Shown here piece after piece: positions 12,400-22,436 of a stretch of 64,000 bases of DNA (positions are counted from its first letter, which is position 1; every line of letters starts with the position of its first letter). A program made the position numbers and the translations under genes. The notes under the pieces are model-generated. The model was given only the letters and a program-made list of their open reading frames with translations. It did not search any database and was not told where the DNA came from. This DNA comes from Polyporus tsugae (taxonomy: Eukaryota > Basidiomycota > Agaricomycetes > Polyporales > Polyporaceae), in the NCBI GenBank assembly GCA_024305745.1, contig JAHRBS010000004.1, positions 4,898,001-4,962,000 of the forward strand, written 5' to 3'.

Positions 12400-13278
12400 G
12401 AAAGGAAAGACGGACGGACTGCGCTTTGACACACTTCCAAGTTCTTGCAGCGGAGTATGCATCTCAAGGCGCACGATGGTCGATGGCCGGTGTAGCAATG
12501 GCAGTCGGACTTCAATTCAGGACGCAGAAACAGACACAGTGCGTGGAACGTTAACGACAGAAGTCGGAGTTGACGCCTGCGAAGCCAACCCAGCCCGTCA
12601 GCTGCTGGTCACGACATATCGGATAGAGTAATACCTCGCACTTCCTCGACTCCCTGACAGCGGCCTCAAACTGACCGCACGGCAGTGTATAGTTCGACCG
12701 GGCGTTCGTGTAGGCCATCGCGCGAGATGAGGGGAAGACGGAGGGTCAGAGCAACTGCAGTCGAAATCCACGGACCTCTCGGCGCTTGAAGCGGCCATAC
12801 CCCGGCCTACCCCGGCCCGATCGTGCGGGTGAGTCTGTGACGAGGGGAATCCTTGAGCGACGTCGTCATACACCGCGATGAGGTGTACGGTGTAGAGCTT
12901 GTGTTATGATAGGTGACGCGACCGGAAGATGATGCACGAGGGTGTCGTCTCCCTCGCCATCTACCCTCTATTTATGCTAACGAGCTTCTTAGCTTCTCGC
13001 ACACGCACCAAACGCGAAACCTACCGCCTCTCGATATCTCTCACAGCTGGAAAATCGGAAAATCGGCGTGCACCACGATCGGTTGACGCTTCTCTCTGTC
13101 GGCGGCCGTGCCGAAACAAGGTTTGGTAGGAAGACGATCGCGAGCATGAACGTGAAGGGCTAACGCACCAACTCCTCGTGGTCAAATTTAAAGGACAGGT
13201 TCAAGAAACTCAGGCCCCCTTTCCCCAATCCCATAGTCGGCTCTTTGCACTCGCCAGATTCCTCGAGGACCTCCCGTC
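12400..13278. other. Intergenic region with a dispersed repeat
   Basis: No gene is supported. About 12945-13020 (+) resembles minus-strand DNA at about 4015-3925. The remainder should hold the divergent promoters of NTF2-like copy B and ISG12-like copy A. Confidence 0.4.
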
Positions 13279-14149
13279 ATGCCCTTCATTCCGATACCCA
13301 CCTTGTTTGGACCCGACTCCAATGTCACAGACGGACCAACACAATGTACCTTCAACATGACTCTCCCTTCCGCGGATAGTAGTACTATCCCTGAGATACG
13401 TGAGTACGCCGTCGTCTCCGGCTCCTAGAACGCTAACTCTAACGACGACCGCTGTAGCCTCTTTCCCCAGTGGAGACTTGGTCATAGCGTTCTTTCGCGC
13501 ATTATGGTCTCAAGGTCCGTCCGTACGCGTGTCGCTCCATCCCGAGCTCAGGCTGAGGCTTATGCTCCCATGCCCTCACGCGATGATGTGTCCCAACATG
13601 CACCCATTGTTTGCTTCTTCGTCCAAGCCTGATGCAACTTCGCCCAATTCGCCGAGGACCACCCTGAGGCCGTCAAGATCGGGGGGATCGTCGTCCTTGT
13701 GCTTATCGTCGCCTGGTTTGTCCTGCCGGCCTTGCTTTCCGTGTTCACCGCCGTAGGCACCGGTATCTACTATCTTTTCAACGCCGCCGTGACAGGTAAA
13801 ACCATACGTTGATCGGATCCGACGGACAGCCTACTGAATCCCCGCGTCGCGTGCATCGGCAGGCGTTTTCTTCACCTCACGCCAGCTCTTCGTGTCGCTG
13901 GCGGCGGGCGTCCTGCGGCTTGTTGGGTTCACGGTCGACGGCGTGGCGGCAGGTACGTTCAGCTCGACTTGCAACGAATTCTCTTTTCGGTTCCACTTCC
14001 TGAGACGCGCGCGACTTTCCTCGATTTCAGGGTCCATCGCGGCTTGCCTCCAGAGCGTCGTCTACGGGCCTCTCACAACTGGGGTGTTCTCCGTACTCCA
14101 GTCTTTGGGAGTCATCCTCGGACAACTTGCGTTCGCCATATGCCCTTGA
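13279..14149 (+). pseudogene. ISG12/IFI6-16-like membrane protein, copy A, probably broken
   Basis: A paralogue of the intact-looking gene at 16040-16919. Exon 1 encodes MPFIPIPTLFGPDS and ends at GATAC before a GTGAGT donor. Exon 2 is FPSGDLVIAFFRALW. Later exons encode HPEAVKIGGIVVLVLI, a hydrophobic stretch, LAAGVLRLVGF and then the family signature GSIAACLQSVVYGPLTTG and VFSVLQSLG, ending TGA at 14147-14149. The break is in the middle: copy C uses an ACGCAG acceptor, whereas the aligned bases here read ATGCAC. The exon that follows carries TGA at 13630-13632 (CAA GCC TGA), where copy C reads Pro. No alternative splice that removes both problems was found. The ISG12-like assignment is from the signature and hydrophobic profile. 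Confidence 0.55.
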
Positions 14150-14297
14150 TCGGGGAGTCGGGTCAAGACAGTTTTCTCTCGAGTCTCGTATGCCTCGGTA
14201 CCGTGACGATAATGCGTGGTGTACAGTACGCCGTCCGTCGCGTAGCCCGAGCACAGAATCCGTTTTTGTATGCATAGTACCCGGTACGGTAATGTGT

Positions 14298-14319
14298 TCG
14301 CACCCCCCCCCCCGTGCGA
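14298..14319. repeat. C-run inside a short palindrome
   Basis: Eleven consecutive C residues (14303-14313) are flanked by TCGCAC and GTGCGA, which are complementary to each other. This could form a hairpin with a C-rich loop, or a G4 on the other strand. No role is evident. Confidence 0.5.
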
Positions 14320-14364
14320 TATCTGTATTTATGATCTGCAAGGAAAATCTGCGTGCCAGACAAC

Positions 14365-14455
14365 CATGGGCACGGGCGGCGGCGCCCGCGCGAAGTCGAA
14401 CATGGCCGCAATGCTTGAACGTCGTTCGCATATCCCCGGGCCGAATAGGATATTA
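14365..14455 (-). pseudogene. Short relic of the F-box gene 3' end
   Basis: On the plus strand, GGGCACGGGCGGCG followed by CCCGCGCGAAGTCGAACA and TTCGCATATCCCCGGGCCG matches, with substitutions, the 3' coding end of the intact F-box gene at about 48405-48475. Only this end survives, directly downstream of ISG12-like copy A and convergent with it. Similar relics lie downstream of copies B and D. Confidence 0.45.
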
Positions 14456-14735
14456 TAAGTATCTCTATAGCCCATATTGCGTACTCTCGCTGTGATTCAT
14501 GATCTTCGCAACGAGTAATCTAGCTGGAACAAGACGAAATGGGAGATTGGATGACTATCCGGGTGTGCACGTTGCGGCATGCACGTCGTGCCTGCCACCG
14601 CCGCCGACGTCGGAATAAGGTTCGTGGGCAAGAAGACGTGCGTGCGTGCGTGCGTGCTACGGCAGACGAAGGACCGAAAGCTTGAGCTTCAGTCCTCGTG
14701 GACCGTTCTGAGAAGGGACGGAGCGAGGGATATAT
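14455..14735 (+). promoter_or_regulatory. Duplicated promoter block with TATA box before ISG12-like copy B
   Basis: A block of about 250 bp ending in GGGATATATAACCGTTAGCC (TATA about 14730-14737) precedes copy B by about 90 bp. It is highly similar to 38930-39165 before copy D, including CTAGCTGGAACAAGAC, GGATGACTATCCGGGTGTG, AAAGCTTGAGC and the TATA block. Conservation of promoter and coding parts together indicates segmental duplication with retained expression signals. Confidence 0.65.
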
Positions 14736-14820
14736 AACCGTTAGCCCCCCCGCCCTCGTTCAACGTTGCCTCAATTCCATCAGCTCGTCCCCCTCTTCCA
14801 CTGACATCTCCAAACACACT

Positions 14821-15011
14821 ATGTGGCTTCTAGTTCTCTTGGGGTTCACTGCGGCCGGGGTTGCTAAAGGTATACTGTTGAAGAGCGTATATTAGCTGCC
14901 AAGAGTCCTTACCGTCTCACAGGATCAATCGCAGCCTGTGTACAAAGCGTCTTCTATGGGGCCTTCACAGCCGGACTGTTCTCGGTGCTCCAGTCCTTAG
15001 GGACAGCTTGA
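14821..15011 (+). CDS. Small ISG12/IFI6-16-like hydrophobic protein, copy B
   Basis: Two exons (14821-14869 and 14923-15011) joined by a GTATAC...CACAG intron encode 45 residues: MWLLVLLGFTAAGVAK, then GSIAACVQSVFYGAF and FSVLQSLGTA with TGA. The GSIAA..QS..YGA.T.G.FS.LQS pattern following a GFTAAG motif is what I recognise as the interferon-induced 6-16/ISG12 family (Pfam Ifi-6-16), which also occurs in fungi. Family members are small, almost wholly hydrophobic proteins of internal membranes. Copy D continues beyond this point (GATGLGLGLGLW), so the TGA at 15009-15011 may truncate copy B; alternatively the short form is the product. A TATA box lies about 90 bp upstream. Confidence 0.55.
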
Positions 15012-15304
15012 ACAGGGTTTCCAATCGCCGCTGTCCTCGGACTCCAGGTGCGTTGTCAAACAGCATATCCTAAATTCGAAACCAACCGCGACTTACTACC
15101 CCACATCGGCGATGTACAGTGCTCCGTTCCTATTCGTCGCCGAAATCCCGCAGAATCGGTTTTTGTATGCACACTCTGTACAGTACTGTGATATGCAACC
15201 GGATGAGTCAGTAAATTCGCGTGCCCACGTAGTAGTACGAAGAACGGAGAACGGATGTGATTGAACCGACTACGTATAAGTAAACGCTGTGACAGAAAAA
15301 TAGC

Positions 15305-15625
15305 GCCTCACCAAACAACCACAGTGGGCGCCAGTGCGCGTCGAACATGCTCCTCGCCGCCCGGGCCGGTCTCATCCTCGCCCATCTCCATGATCCTCGC
15401 TATCGTCGTCGAGCGCGTCCTCCAAATCGGCTCTCGCCATCCGAATCGTCCGAAGCTCTCCATCCCGACCACCACCTCGCCCCCCCGGGCCCGGGTTGAG
15501 CGCACTTCTCTGGGTGCGCGCTCGTGTCTGAGGCGTCGAGAGCAGCGCCTGCACCGGGGTTCAAGTTGCTGATCCAGACGCACTGGTGCACCGTGCCCGG
15601 CGGTGAGCGACGCCGCGGCGCGGGT
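15305..15625 (-). pseudogene. Decayed fragment of the F-box gene, 3' part
   Basis: Plus-strand text such as CCGAATCGTCCGAAGCTCTC, GGGTTGAGCGCACTTCTCTG and GTCGAGAGCAGCGCC matches, with changes, the larger relic at 39970-40320, and through it the intact gene at 48393-50736. No long frame survives. It lies about 300 bp downstream of ISG12-like copy B and converges with it. Confidence 0.55.
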
Positions 15626-15792
15626 CCGTTGATCAGCGGGACAGCGGACCAGCAACTTGTAACGCCGCCTCAAGCTGAGTTGAATACTTGACGTTGGAGT
15701 AGAGACTGACTCTGATCAGTGAACTAGTACTTGAAGTTGAACGCACACGTCTTTCCCCCGCCCGATCTCGCAGAGTGGCATAATACCTCGAC

Positions 15793-15998
15793 CTAGTCCA
15801 GTACGAAGGAACGGGTGAGCTCCACCGTGCGCCCCCCCTGCATGGTAGTGCGGGAAAGCCCATTCGCGAGCATGCGGCCGGCGAAGGAACGACCGCACCA
15901 GACCTCCGACTCCGCATCGTGGGTGAAAAGCGACAGCGCGAACGGGTTGAATGCCTCGAGTCCTGCCGCGTCCTCGTCGTCCATATTCGACTCTTTCA
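15793..15998 (-). other. Minus-strand open stretch, unrecognised
   Basis: Inside a longer minus-strand frame (to 16260), the last 65 or so codons have coding-like composition (DDEDAAGLEAFNPFALSLF, VWCGRSFAGRMLANG) and end in TAG at 15793. The frame upstream is antisense to exon 1 of ISG12-like copy C, so only this part could be a gene remnant. I do not recognise it. Confidence 0.2.
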
Positions 15999-16039
15999 AG
16001 TTGCACTCTCGGATTCCAGGAGCCTGAAGAACACATAAC

Positions 16040-16919
16040 ATGCCTTTGATCCCACCCACCTTGTTTCGCCCAGGCTCCGATGTCGCACACGGACCGACAC
16101 AATGCGGTACCTTCAACATGTCTCTCCTTTCCGCGGGTCCTATCCCTGAGATACGCGAGTACTGTTGCCCGTCGTCTCCGGCTCCTAGTAGAACGCTAAC
16201 GTTCATGACCGCCGTAGCCTCCTTCCCCAGCGGAGACTCGGTCATAGACTTCTTTCGCACATTGGGTCAAGGTCCGTCCGTACCCCCCACGGTGTCGCTC
16301 CATCCCGAGCTCTCTCGCGAATGTGTTCCGACACGCAGCGATCGTCTGCTTCGTCGCCCAAGCCCCTGGCATCGTCAGTCAATTCGCCGAGGACCATCCT
16401 GAGGAAGTCAAGATCGGGGGGATCGTCGTCCTTGTCGTCCTTGCACTCGTCGCACTCTGGATCGCGCTGCCCGGGCCGGCCGTGCCTTCCGTGTTGACCG
16501 CCGTATGCACCAGTATCTGCTCTCTTGTCAACGCCGCAGTGACAGGTAAAACATGTACGTTGATCGAATCCGAAGGACGCCGCTGAATCCCGCCGGCGTC
16601 GGGTGCATTGGCAGGCATTATCGACACTTTGGACGCCATGGAACAACTCCTGCTGTGGCTGGCGGGGGGCGTTTTGTCGCTTGTTGGGTTCACGCCGGTC
16701 GACGCGGAGGACGTGGCGTCAGGTACGCTCAGCTCTACTTGCAACGAATCTCTTTCAGCAAGTTCACTTCCTGAGTGTTTCGTCCTCGGTGGTGCAGGGT
16801 CCATCGCGGCTGGCGTCCAGAGTGTCGTCTATGGGCCTTTCACAACTGGGGTGTTCGCTGCACTCCAGTCTCTGAGGGTAACCATCGGACAAGGTGCGCG
16901 CGGAGTATCATTCGCTTGA
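16040..16919 (+). CDS. Extended ISG12/IFI6-16-like membrane protein, copy C
   Basis: Exons joined by eye: 16040-16154 (MPLIPPTLFRPGSDVAHG), about 16218-16269 (SFPSGDSVIDFFRTLGQ), about 16340-16550 (AIVCFVAQAPGIVSQFAEDH, then a hydrophobic run IGGIVVLVVLALVALWIAL and a second one), about 16616-16720 (LLLWLAGGVLSLVGFTPVD) and about 16799-16919 (GSIAAGVQSVVYGPF, FAALQSLRVTIG), ending TGA. All joins keep frame and no stop is met. The C-terminal half carries the ISG12-like signature. The N-terminal half, with two membrane-spanning stretches, is an addition not seen in copies B and D. The first intron has donor GCGAGT where copy A has GTGAGT, so it is a GC-AG intron. Likely an integral membrane protein of unknown role. 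Confidence 0.55.
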
Positions 16920-17201
16920 TCGGGGAGTCGGGCGAGGACGGTTTTTTCGGGTCTCGTACATCAGCAAAAGGGGGAACTTGTGGTCGTGCCTGGCCAAGCC
17001 GTCGAAATCTGGTCATACCTTACCGGCGCTCGCCTGCGCCACCAAACATTGGCAAACATTTCTCTCTCGAACGAATACCTTCCGATCCTTGGGGTTCAGC
17101 GTCGGGCGGACAATTTTTGGTAGACACCTTGTAATGCATAGTCCTATGAGAGAAATAGATGTAAGCAGCGTTCACACAACCTTTCACGTACAGACTCATT
17201 A
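16920..17201. other. Junction between ISG12-like copy C and the mobile-element nest
   Basis: It begins TTGATCGGGGAGTCGGG like the 3' flank of copy A (about 14146-14162). No gene is seen. The left terminus of the Plavaka element should lie here, but no clear terminal inverted repeat could be read. Confidence 0.4.
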
Positions 17202-20200
17202 GAGGGGTGCAAAGCCCTCCGCCGCGTATACATCATCTACAAAAGTGTCCCCATCCGAGTTGTAACCTACGTCCACGTCGGCCTCGCCAACCTCCTCACA
17301 TCTATCCCCTTCGTCACCCTCATCCCCACCGGGTTCCTCGCCTTCGCTTTCATGCTGCTCGTCAGCAGGGTCGACCTCCTGGTCACTCTCTTCAACCTTT
17401 CCGCCCTCGCCACTTGCATCCCTCGCATCCTCGCCGCCTGTGTCATCGCGACCCTCCTCGCCGCTGCCAGCATACAAGTCGTCCATGGCCTCTACATCGG
17501 ATACGGGGGTGGACCCCGAGCTCGACTCATCGTAGCTGTCGCTTGGCAACAGCTGCACTGTGTTCGCAAGCCGACCGCCAGCTTGTTTCCTTCGACCACC
17601 ACGCCTAGAGGCACGTTGGGCGTGTTGCTTCGACACCTCGACGTCGATGCCGATGCCGGAGTGACCCACTCCTCCGCCGAGGTGACGCATATAAATGTCA
17701 CGGTCAGCAAACCTGTGGGTATAACAATATTAGCCTAGATATCATCAGGGTCTAGGGGGTGATACATTCATGCAGGCGTAATAATAACAATAGTCATCCT
17801 GCTCGTCGGCATCGTCCGCGAGGCGCCGCGCAAGCTGCGATGGTCCCAGAAGGTCATTTGTGGCGCCATGCTCGAATGCGGGGATGAGGTATGCGCCACG
17901 AAGAATGTCATCTGGGTCCACAAAGCCGAAAGATATGTTGTCCGGGTCGGTGGCATCAATGAACTGGAGGCGCGGAAGATGGCGGTGCTGGAAGCCGGCA
18001 CGATAGGAGACGTCGCGTTCGAACCACCGGACCCAGACAAAGTCGACGCGCTGCCATTTTTGGCTTGCGTGCGAGGCCCCGGGTCCAGCGTGGTGTACGT
18101 TCGCGTGAAAGACATCGATGACATGTGCATACCAGTATGGATGGCCATCCCGATCCGGGGACAGGATCATAATGTCAGCGTGGGTATGGGGGTTGATGGT
18201 ATCCTGTTCGCGTCGCATGTCATACGTCGTGTAGTTGATGCGAATTGTGCGGTGGCGATACAGCCGGTCATTGAGGATGTGAACACCGTCGAGTTGTTGT
18301 TGGGAAAAGCCGTCTTCTGGCTCTGCTTCACAGCCAAGGAGGCGGCGTGCAAGGTGCTCGAAAAGTAGCAGCATGAAATCCTACCAGTCATGTCAGAAAT
18401 GTGGAAGCCTGATCTGAAAAGCGAACATACCTTGACCGCGGGATCAGCTTTGTGATTGTCAAGCCAGCTGGAGAGACTGATTGTCTCGCTTGCAGACTTC
18501 GATACCGCGTGATGGTCGGATGGTGGAGATGGGGAAGACGTGCGCACTCTCCTGATGTTCAACACGAATGTTGCGCGCGCGCGCTTCTGCGGCTGCAACC
18601 TTGGCACGTTTATGGTCTTGCTTGCGTTGAGACAGAGGCTGGAATGAGTCAGTCTCACAAATGGTGGCGAGAAGAGCACGTTTGCGCTCCTTGCGCGCAA
18701 TTTGCATCTTGTATGCGACCTTGTTAGTTCATGTGTAGAACCGCTTGACATGACGGTGTTCTAGTTCACCCTAGAGAACATGTTAGTACATGCTTGACAA
18801 TGTTGGCAATCATTCACACACCACTTGCATGTTAAAGTTATCAGTTGGACCTGAGCGTTCAATGTAATCCACGTAGTCACCGAGACTGTGAAACTTGTAC
18901 GTGTGGTGCACCGTAAACGGTGCAGGTTTCCGCCCACTAGGTGGTTGCGCATTTGCATTTGCAGCTTTCACTTGCTGCACACGGGCCGCAGCTTCAGATG
19001 GGAGCTCTTGGGTGTTGTACTTGGGACACGTCATCTTGGCGAAACTACGAATCACATTGTACAGGTGTTGGGTTGCGGTGTGGAATATATTAAGTGTGAT
19101 GGCGGTGTGAAGTCGAAGTTTTGCAAGGGCGTGCCAATTGGCAAGTTCAAAGAGAAGGTCGGCGACGCTCTTGTCATCAGGGAGGTCCAGCAAACCTTCG
19201 AAGGCAGGCATGATCGTCTGTGGTGACAGAGATGAGATGGTATATAAGTGACACTTGAAGGACACACTTACAATCAAGAAAGCTTCATAGTCGCGTGCAG
19301 CGAGGCGCTTGTGCGATGAGACATCATGCCAAAACCGGCGGATTCGATCATGGCTGAATGTTGGCATACGTCTCATCCTAGTTCGTGGATTAGCCAATGG
19401 GGGTTTAGGACAAAATGGGATGCATACCAGCTATTGAACTCCTCAACAGTGTCTGCGCCCCTTGCTGTGAGCATTCACATCAGATGTGTGAAGATCCTCT
19501 TCCACACGCCAAGCTCGAACTCGTGCATTAGGTCAGGAGCAAGTATATCATAGAAGTTGGTACCATGCTGAGCGAGGCATGTGGAAAAGGCACTCTGGAA
19601 AATGCATCAATGCCGTGCTCCACGTCGACGTGCACAAGAATTAGGTCTTACCTGGATAGGAGTGAGAGACTCCCCATCTATCCACGACGTCACACGTTTC
19701 CCACTGATCAAAAAGCCATTGAAAAGATTCTTGTGTGCATGCAGGATGTTGTGTCGAAGTGTCGCAGTGTCCTGGCGTTTGAGTGCATGCCGGCGGAGGT
19801 CAGGCTTTGTACCAGCTTCTGAAACCTTATCCTTTGGGGTCAAACACTGAGGGCACAGGCATTGTGCAAGTGGGTGCATTGCAGCGATAAGAACCCTGCA
19901 GGAGATCGATCAGCCATTCACTGGAAGAAAAGGTTGTCAATGTACTTTTCTGGATAATCAGCCGAGTACGTAAATATGCGAGGGAAGACTCGCCGGACAA
20001 TTCCATCACCACACATGAGCAGGATACCGTGCTCATATGCATGCATGAAGTCGCTGTCCAGGAGAAGAAGCCAGATGCGCTAGAAAAGCTCGTGTTTGCA
20101 AAATTTGAGAACATCCACACTAGGAGTCTTGCCGTAAGCCGTGGTATAGTGATCCTTCAACGAGTCCGAAAGCTACAAACAATCAGTATAGGCATCCAAC

Positions 20201-21772
20201 TTATAGAAGGCACTTAGGACAGCGACGTATACCCGGAATATATGCAAGATGATGAGCCGTGAACTCTGTGGGACGGCCACGCACATACTTGGAGAGGTTT
20301 CCAAAGTAAAGATAGATTGGCCATAGTGTTGCAGAGCCAAAGTTTGAGAGCAGTGTGGCATCGGACCAGAGGAGGAGCGGGAGGACCACATACTCGACGC
20401 TCAGAGTGTCACCAGCCATGCACGGCTTCCTCCGTATCTCTGCGTCAGCCTCAAGCATCGTGTTTGAGTTGTAGCAATCTGTATACACTCGGATAGGGGT
20501 TGGTGGGGTTCCCGGGGGGCAGGGCATGGTCGATGTTGATGGCAAGGAGGATTGTGAGTGGTCGGTGGATGTTATAGGACACGCTGACTTGGAAGGGGAT
20601 GGTGGTGGAATCCAGAACTTCCGATAAGGGAGCCAATGGTAGACAGTGGAGAACCGTGAGGCCGTGTCCTGGATGATGCCTTTGATGAGGGGGAGAAGCC
20701 TCCGGTGAATGACACCCATGACTGTGAATGTCGGCACACACTCCTCTGACTTATACTTTGCCCCCGACTTCGGCAGAGGGATCTCCACTGAAGCCTTGTG
20801 CCATCCATCATCTCCTGAGAACACTCTAGATGGATTGACCCAGACCTCAAGAGAGCGTTCAGCCTTCTTCGCGCTGAAGCCCTCGAGGTCATCCGAGGAA
20901 AATCCAGGCGACTGTATGACTTCTATCAAGTCATCAAAAGTGTCCAGGGACTTGGAATCCGAGCAACCATAAAAGTAGTCCATGAGCCTGAATTGCGAGG
21001 CATTCTCGAAGGGACCATAGTCCGGGGTGGTCGAAGTCGGGTTGACAGCAATGGCGACGGAATGTGTAATCCACGCAATGCTCACGTACTTCAGAATGTC
21101 TTGTTCGGCAGGCTTCTCCAGCCCAGGTGCGTCGCATACGGAATCGAGGGTGAGATCGGCCTCTGGATCACGTTGAGGGCGCCGTGTGTACTCACGAAAA
21201 ACCCCAAAGGTGTCCAGGTCTGTCCGATAAACCTCATCTGGAGGAGGGGGGGTAGGAGATGATGCGGCGGGGGAATGAGCAGGGGTGGCAGCTACAGGAG
21301 CCGCTCTGGGGAGGATGGTGTTATATTGCAATGGAAGAGCCCGCTTGGCAGAAGGGACAAAGTCATTGAACCTAAGCGGAATGCGGATATGGCGCCCACT
21401 GCATGTTGAGGGAGCAGGAGGGCTGGGCAGTGGAGGAGGAGGGCTTGGTGGAGGAGGGGCAGGGGCAGGGGCAGACAGACGGGGAGGGGCCAAGGGTGGG
21501 GGCTGTATGCGCTCAATGTTTGGGGTGGGACATGTCAGCAATGAGACTGGATGTACCACTGTGGCCCCTTTGACTCTAGCCCTCCTGGCGAACACACTCT
21601 CGGCATGCTCGGCCTTGCGTTTACCGAGAGCTTGTGAAATAGAGCTTACTGCGTGCATGCAGTTCTTGTGATGGCGGCCCCATGCAACCTTGTTCATACT
21701 GTTGTAGTCGCAGCCATTGAATGGACAGACATACATGGTGGAGAGAGCGCGGAGAAGCGGTGTTGTGGTCAT
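17202..21772 (-). pseudogene. Plavaka-type transposase gene, full length but with nonsense codons
   Basis: Read right to left, this follows Plavaka transposases of Agaricomycetes: an N-terminal zinc-finger-like motif VCPFNGCDYNSMNKVAWGRH, a Pro-rich linker, GPFENASQFRLMDYFYG, IRVYTDCYNSNTMLEAD, then LSVEYVVLPLLLWSDATLL and YLYFGNLSKYVRGRPTEF. After an intron come LKDHYTTAYGKTPSVDVLKF, LLLLDSDFMHAYEHG, CLCPQCLTPKDKVSE, FYDILAPDLMHEFELGVW, RIRRFWHDVSSHKRLAARDY, HALAKLRLHT, TYKFHSLGDYVDYIERSGP, a C-terminal domain near 17745-18374 (RREQDTINPHTHADIMIL, GHPYWYAHVIDVFHANV, FVWVRWFE), and an acidic tail beginning RFADRDIYMRHLGGGVGH and ending at 17202. Two in-frame stops interrupt conserved blocks: TAG at 20080-20082 and TGA at 19475-19477. 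The start may be ATG at 21772, only 18 bp from the copia insertion, which separates it from its promoter. Confidence 0.8.
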
Positions 21773-21785
21773 TGCAGAAAGAGAA

Positions 21786-21790
21786 GAGGT
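21786..21790 (+). repeat. Target-site duplication GAGGT, left copy
   Basis: GAGGT directly precedes the 5' LTR and is repeated at 28157-28161 directly after the 3' LTR, giving a 5 bp target-site duplication. Confidence 0.9.
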
Positions 21791-22118
21791 TGTTGAGCGC
21801 GGCACTGCCAAGCGCTGGCAGCCAACATAGCCGCTAGGCTGTGACACCGCCATAGCGCCAGTTGTCACACATGCCAGATTACTCATAGCCTCGTCTATGA
21901 TAATCACGCACAGCTCGACTGTGCACCGTGTATGCTACTGTACAGTTCTTATGTAATCTAGTAGTATATATACGGGCTCCCCAGAGCCCCCAATACAGAC
22001 AGTTCTTTACACCCTACCACCATCATCACTTAACAAGCCTCAACAACCCCTCCAGGTGAGTATGCGGAGCTTCCGCTAGAGTTGCTGCCCGGTGTGGGCT
22101 TTGCCCCCAGGTTCAACA
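21791..22118 (+). repeat. 5' LTR of the copia element
   Basis: Begins TGTTGAGCGCGGCAC and ends GGTTCAACA. It contains a TATA-like GTATATATACGGG near 21963-21975 that should drive the genomic transcript. The stretch TCCAGGTGAGTATG near 22051-22064 resembles a splice donor and is present in both LTRs. Confidence 0.95.
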
Positions 22119-22130
22119 GGTTATGAGCCC
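22119..22130 (+). other. Primer-binding site, half initiator-tRNA type
   Basis: GGTTATGAGCCC immediately follows the LTR. It complements the anticodon stem-loop of eukaryotic initiator tRNA-Met (GGGCTCATAACC) and not the tRNA 3' end. That is the arrangement known from Drosophila copia and yeast Ty5, which are primed by a cleaved half-tRNA. The assignment to that mechanism is inference from sequence. Confidence 0.8.
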
Positions 22131-22436
22131 TGGTGATGCCCAGGTACTGCGCCGCTCATTGCTGGCTGCGACCTGTGAGGCTCCCAGCTCGCCTGGAATC
22201 CCTTCGTCGCCGTTATGGCAGACGACCTGTTGGATGGATGTGGCGCGATTATCCGCTGCCTGCCATCCACAGCAGTGGAGCTGGATGTGGCGCGCCTTCG
22301 AGGTCGCTGCCTGCCCTCCACCAAATAGAGGGGGAACCTATGCCAGCGCGTTTTTCCATGACCGCTGCCCTAAAAAGTCTTTGTGGATGTTGACTGACAC
22401 GTCTTCTTCCCTCCAGACTTTAACCCCTCTTGCACG

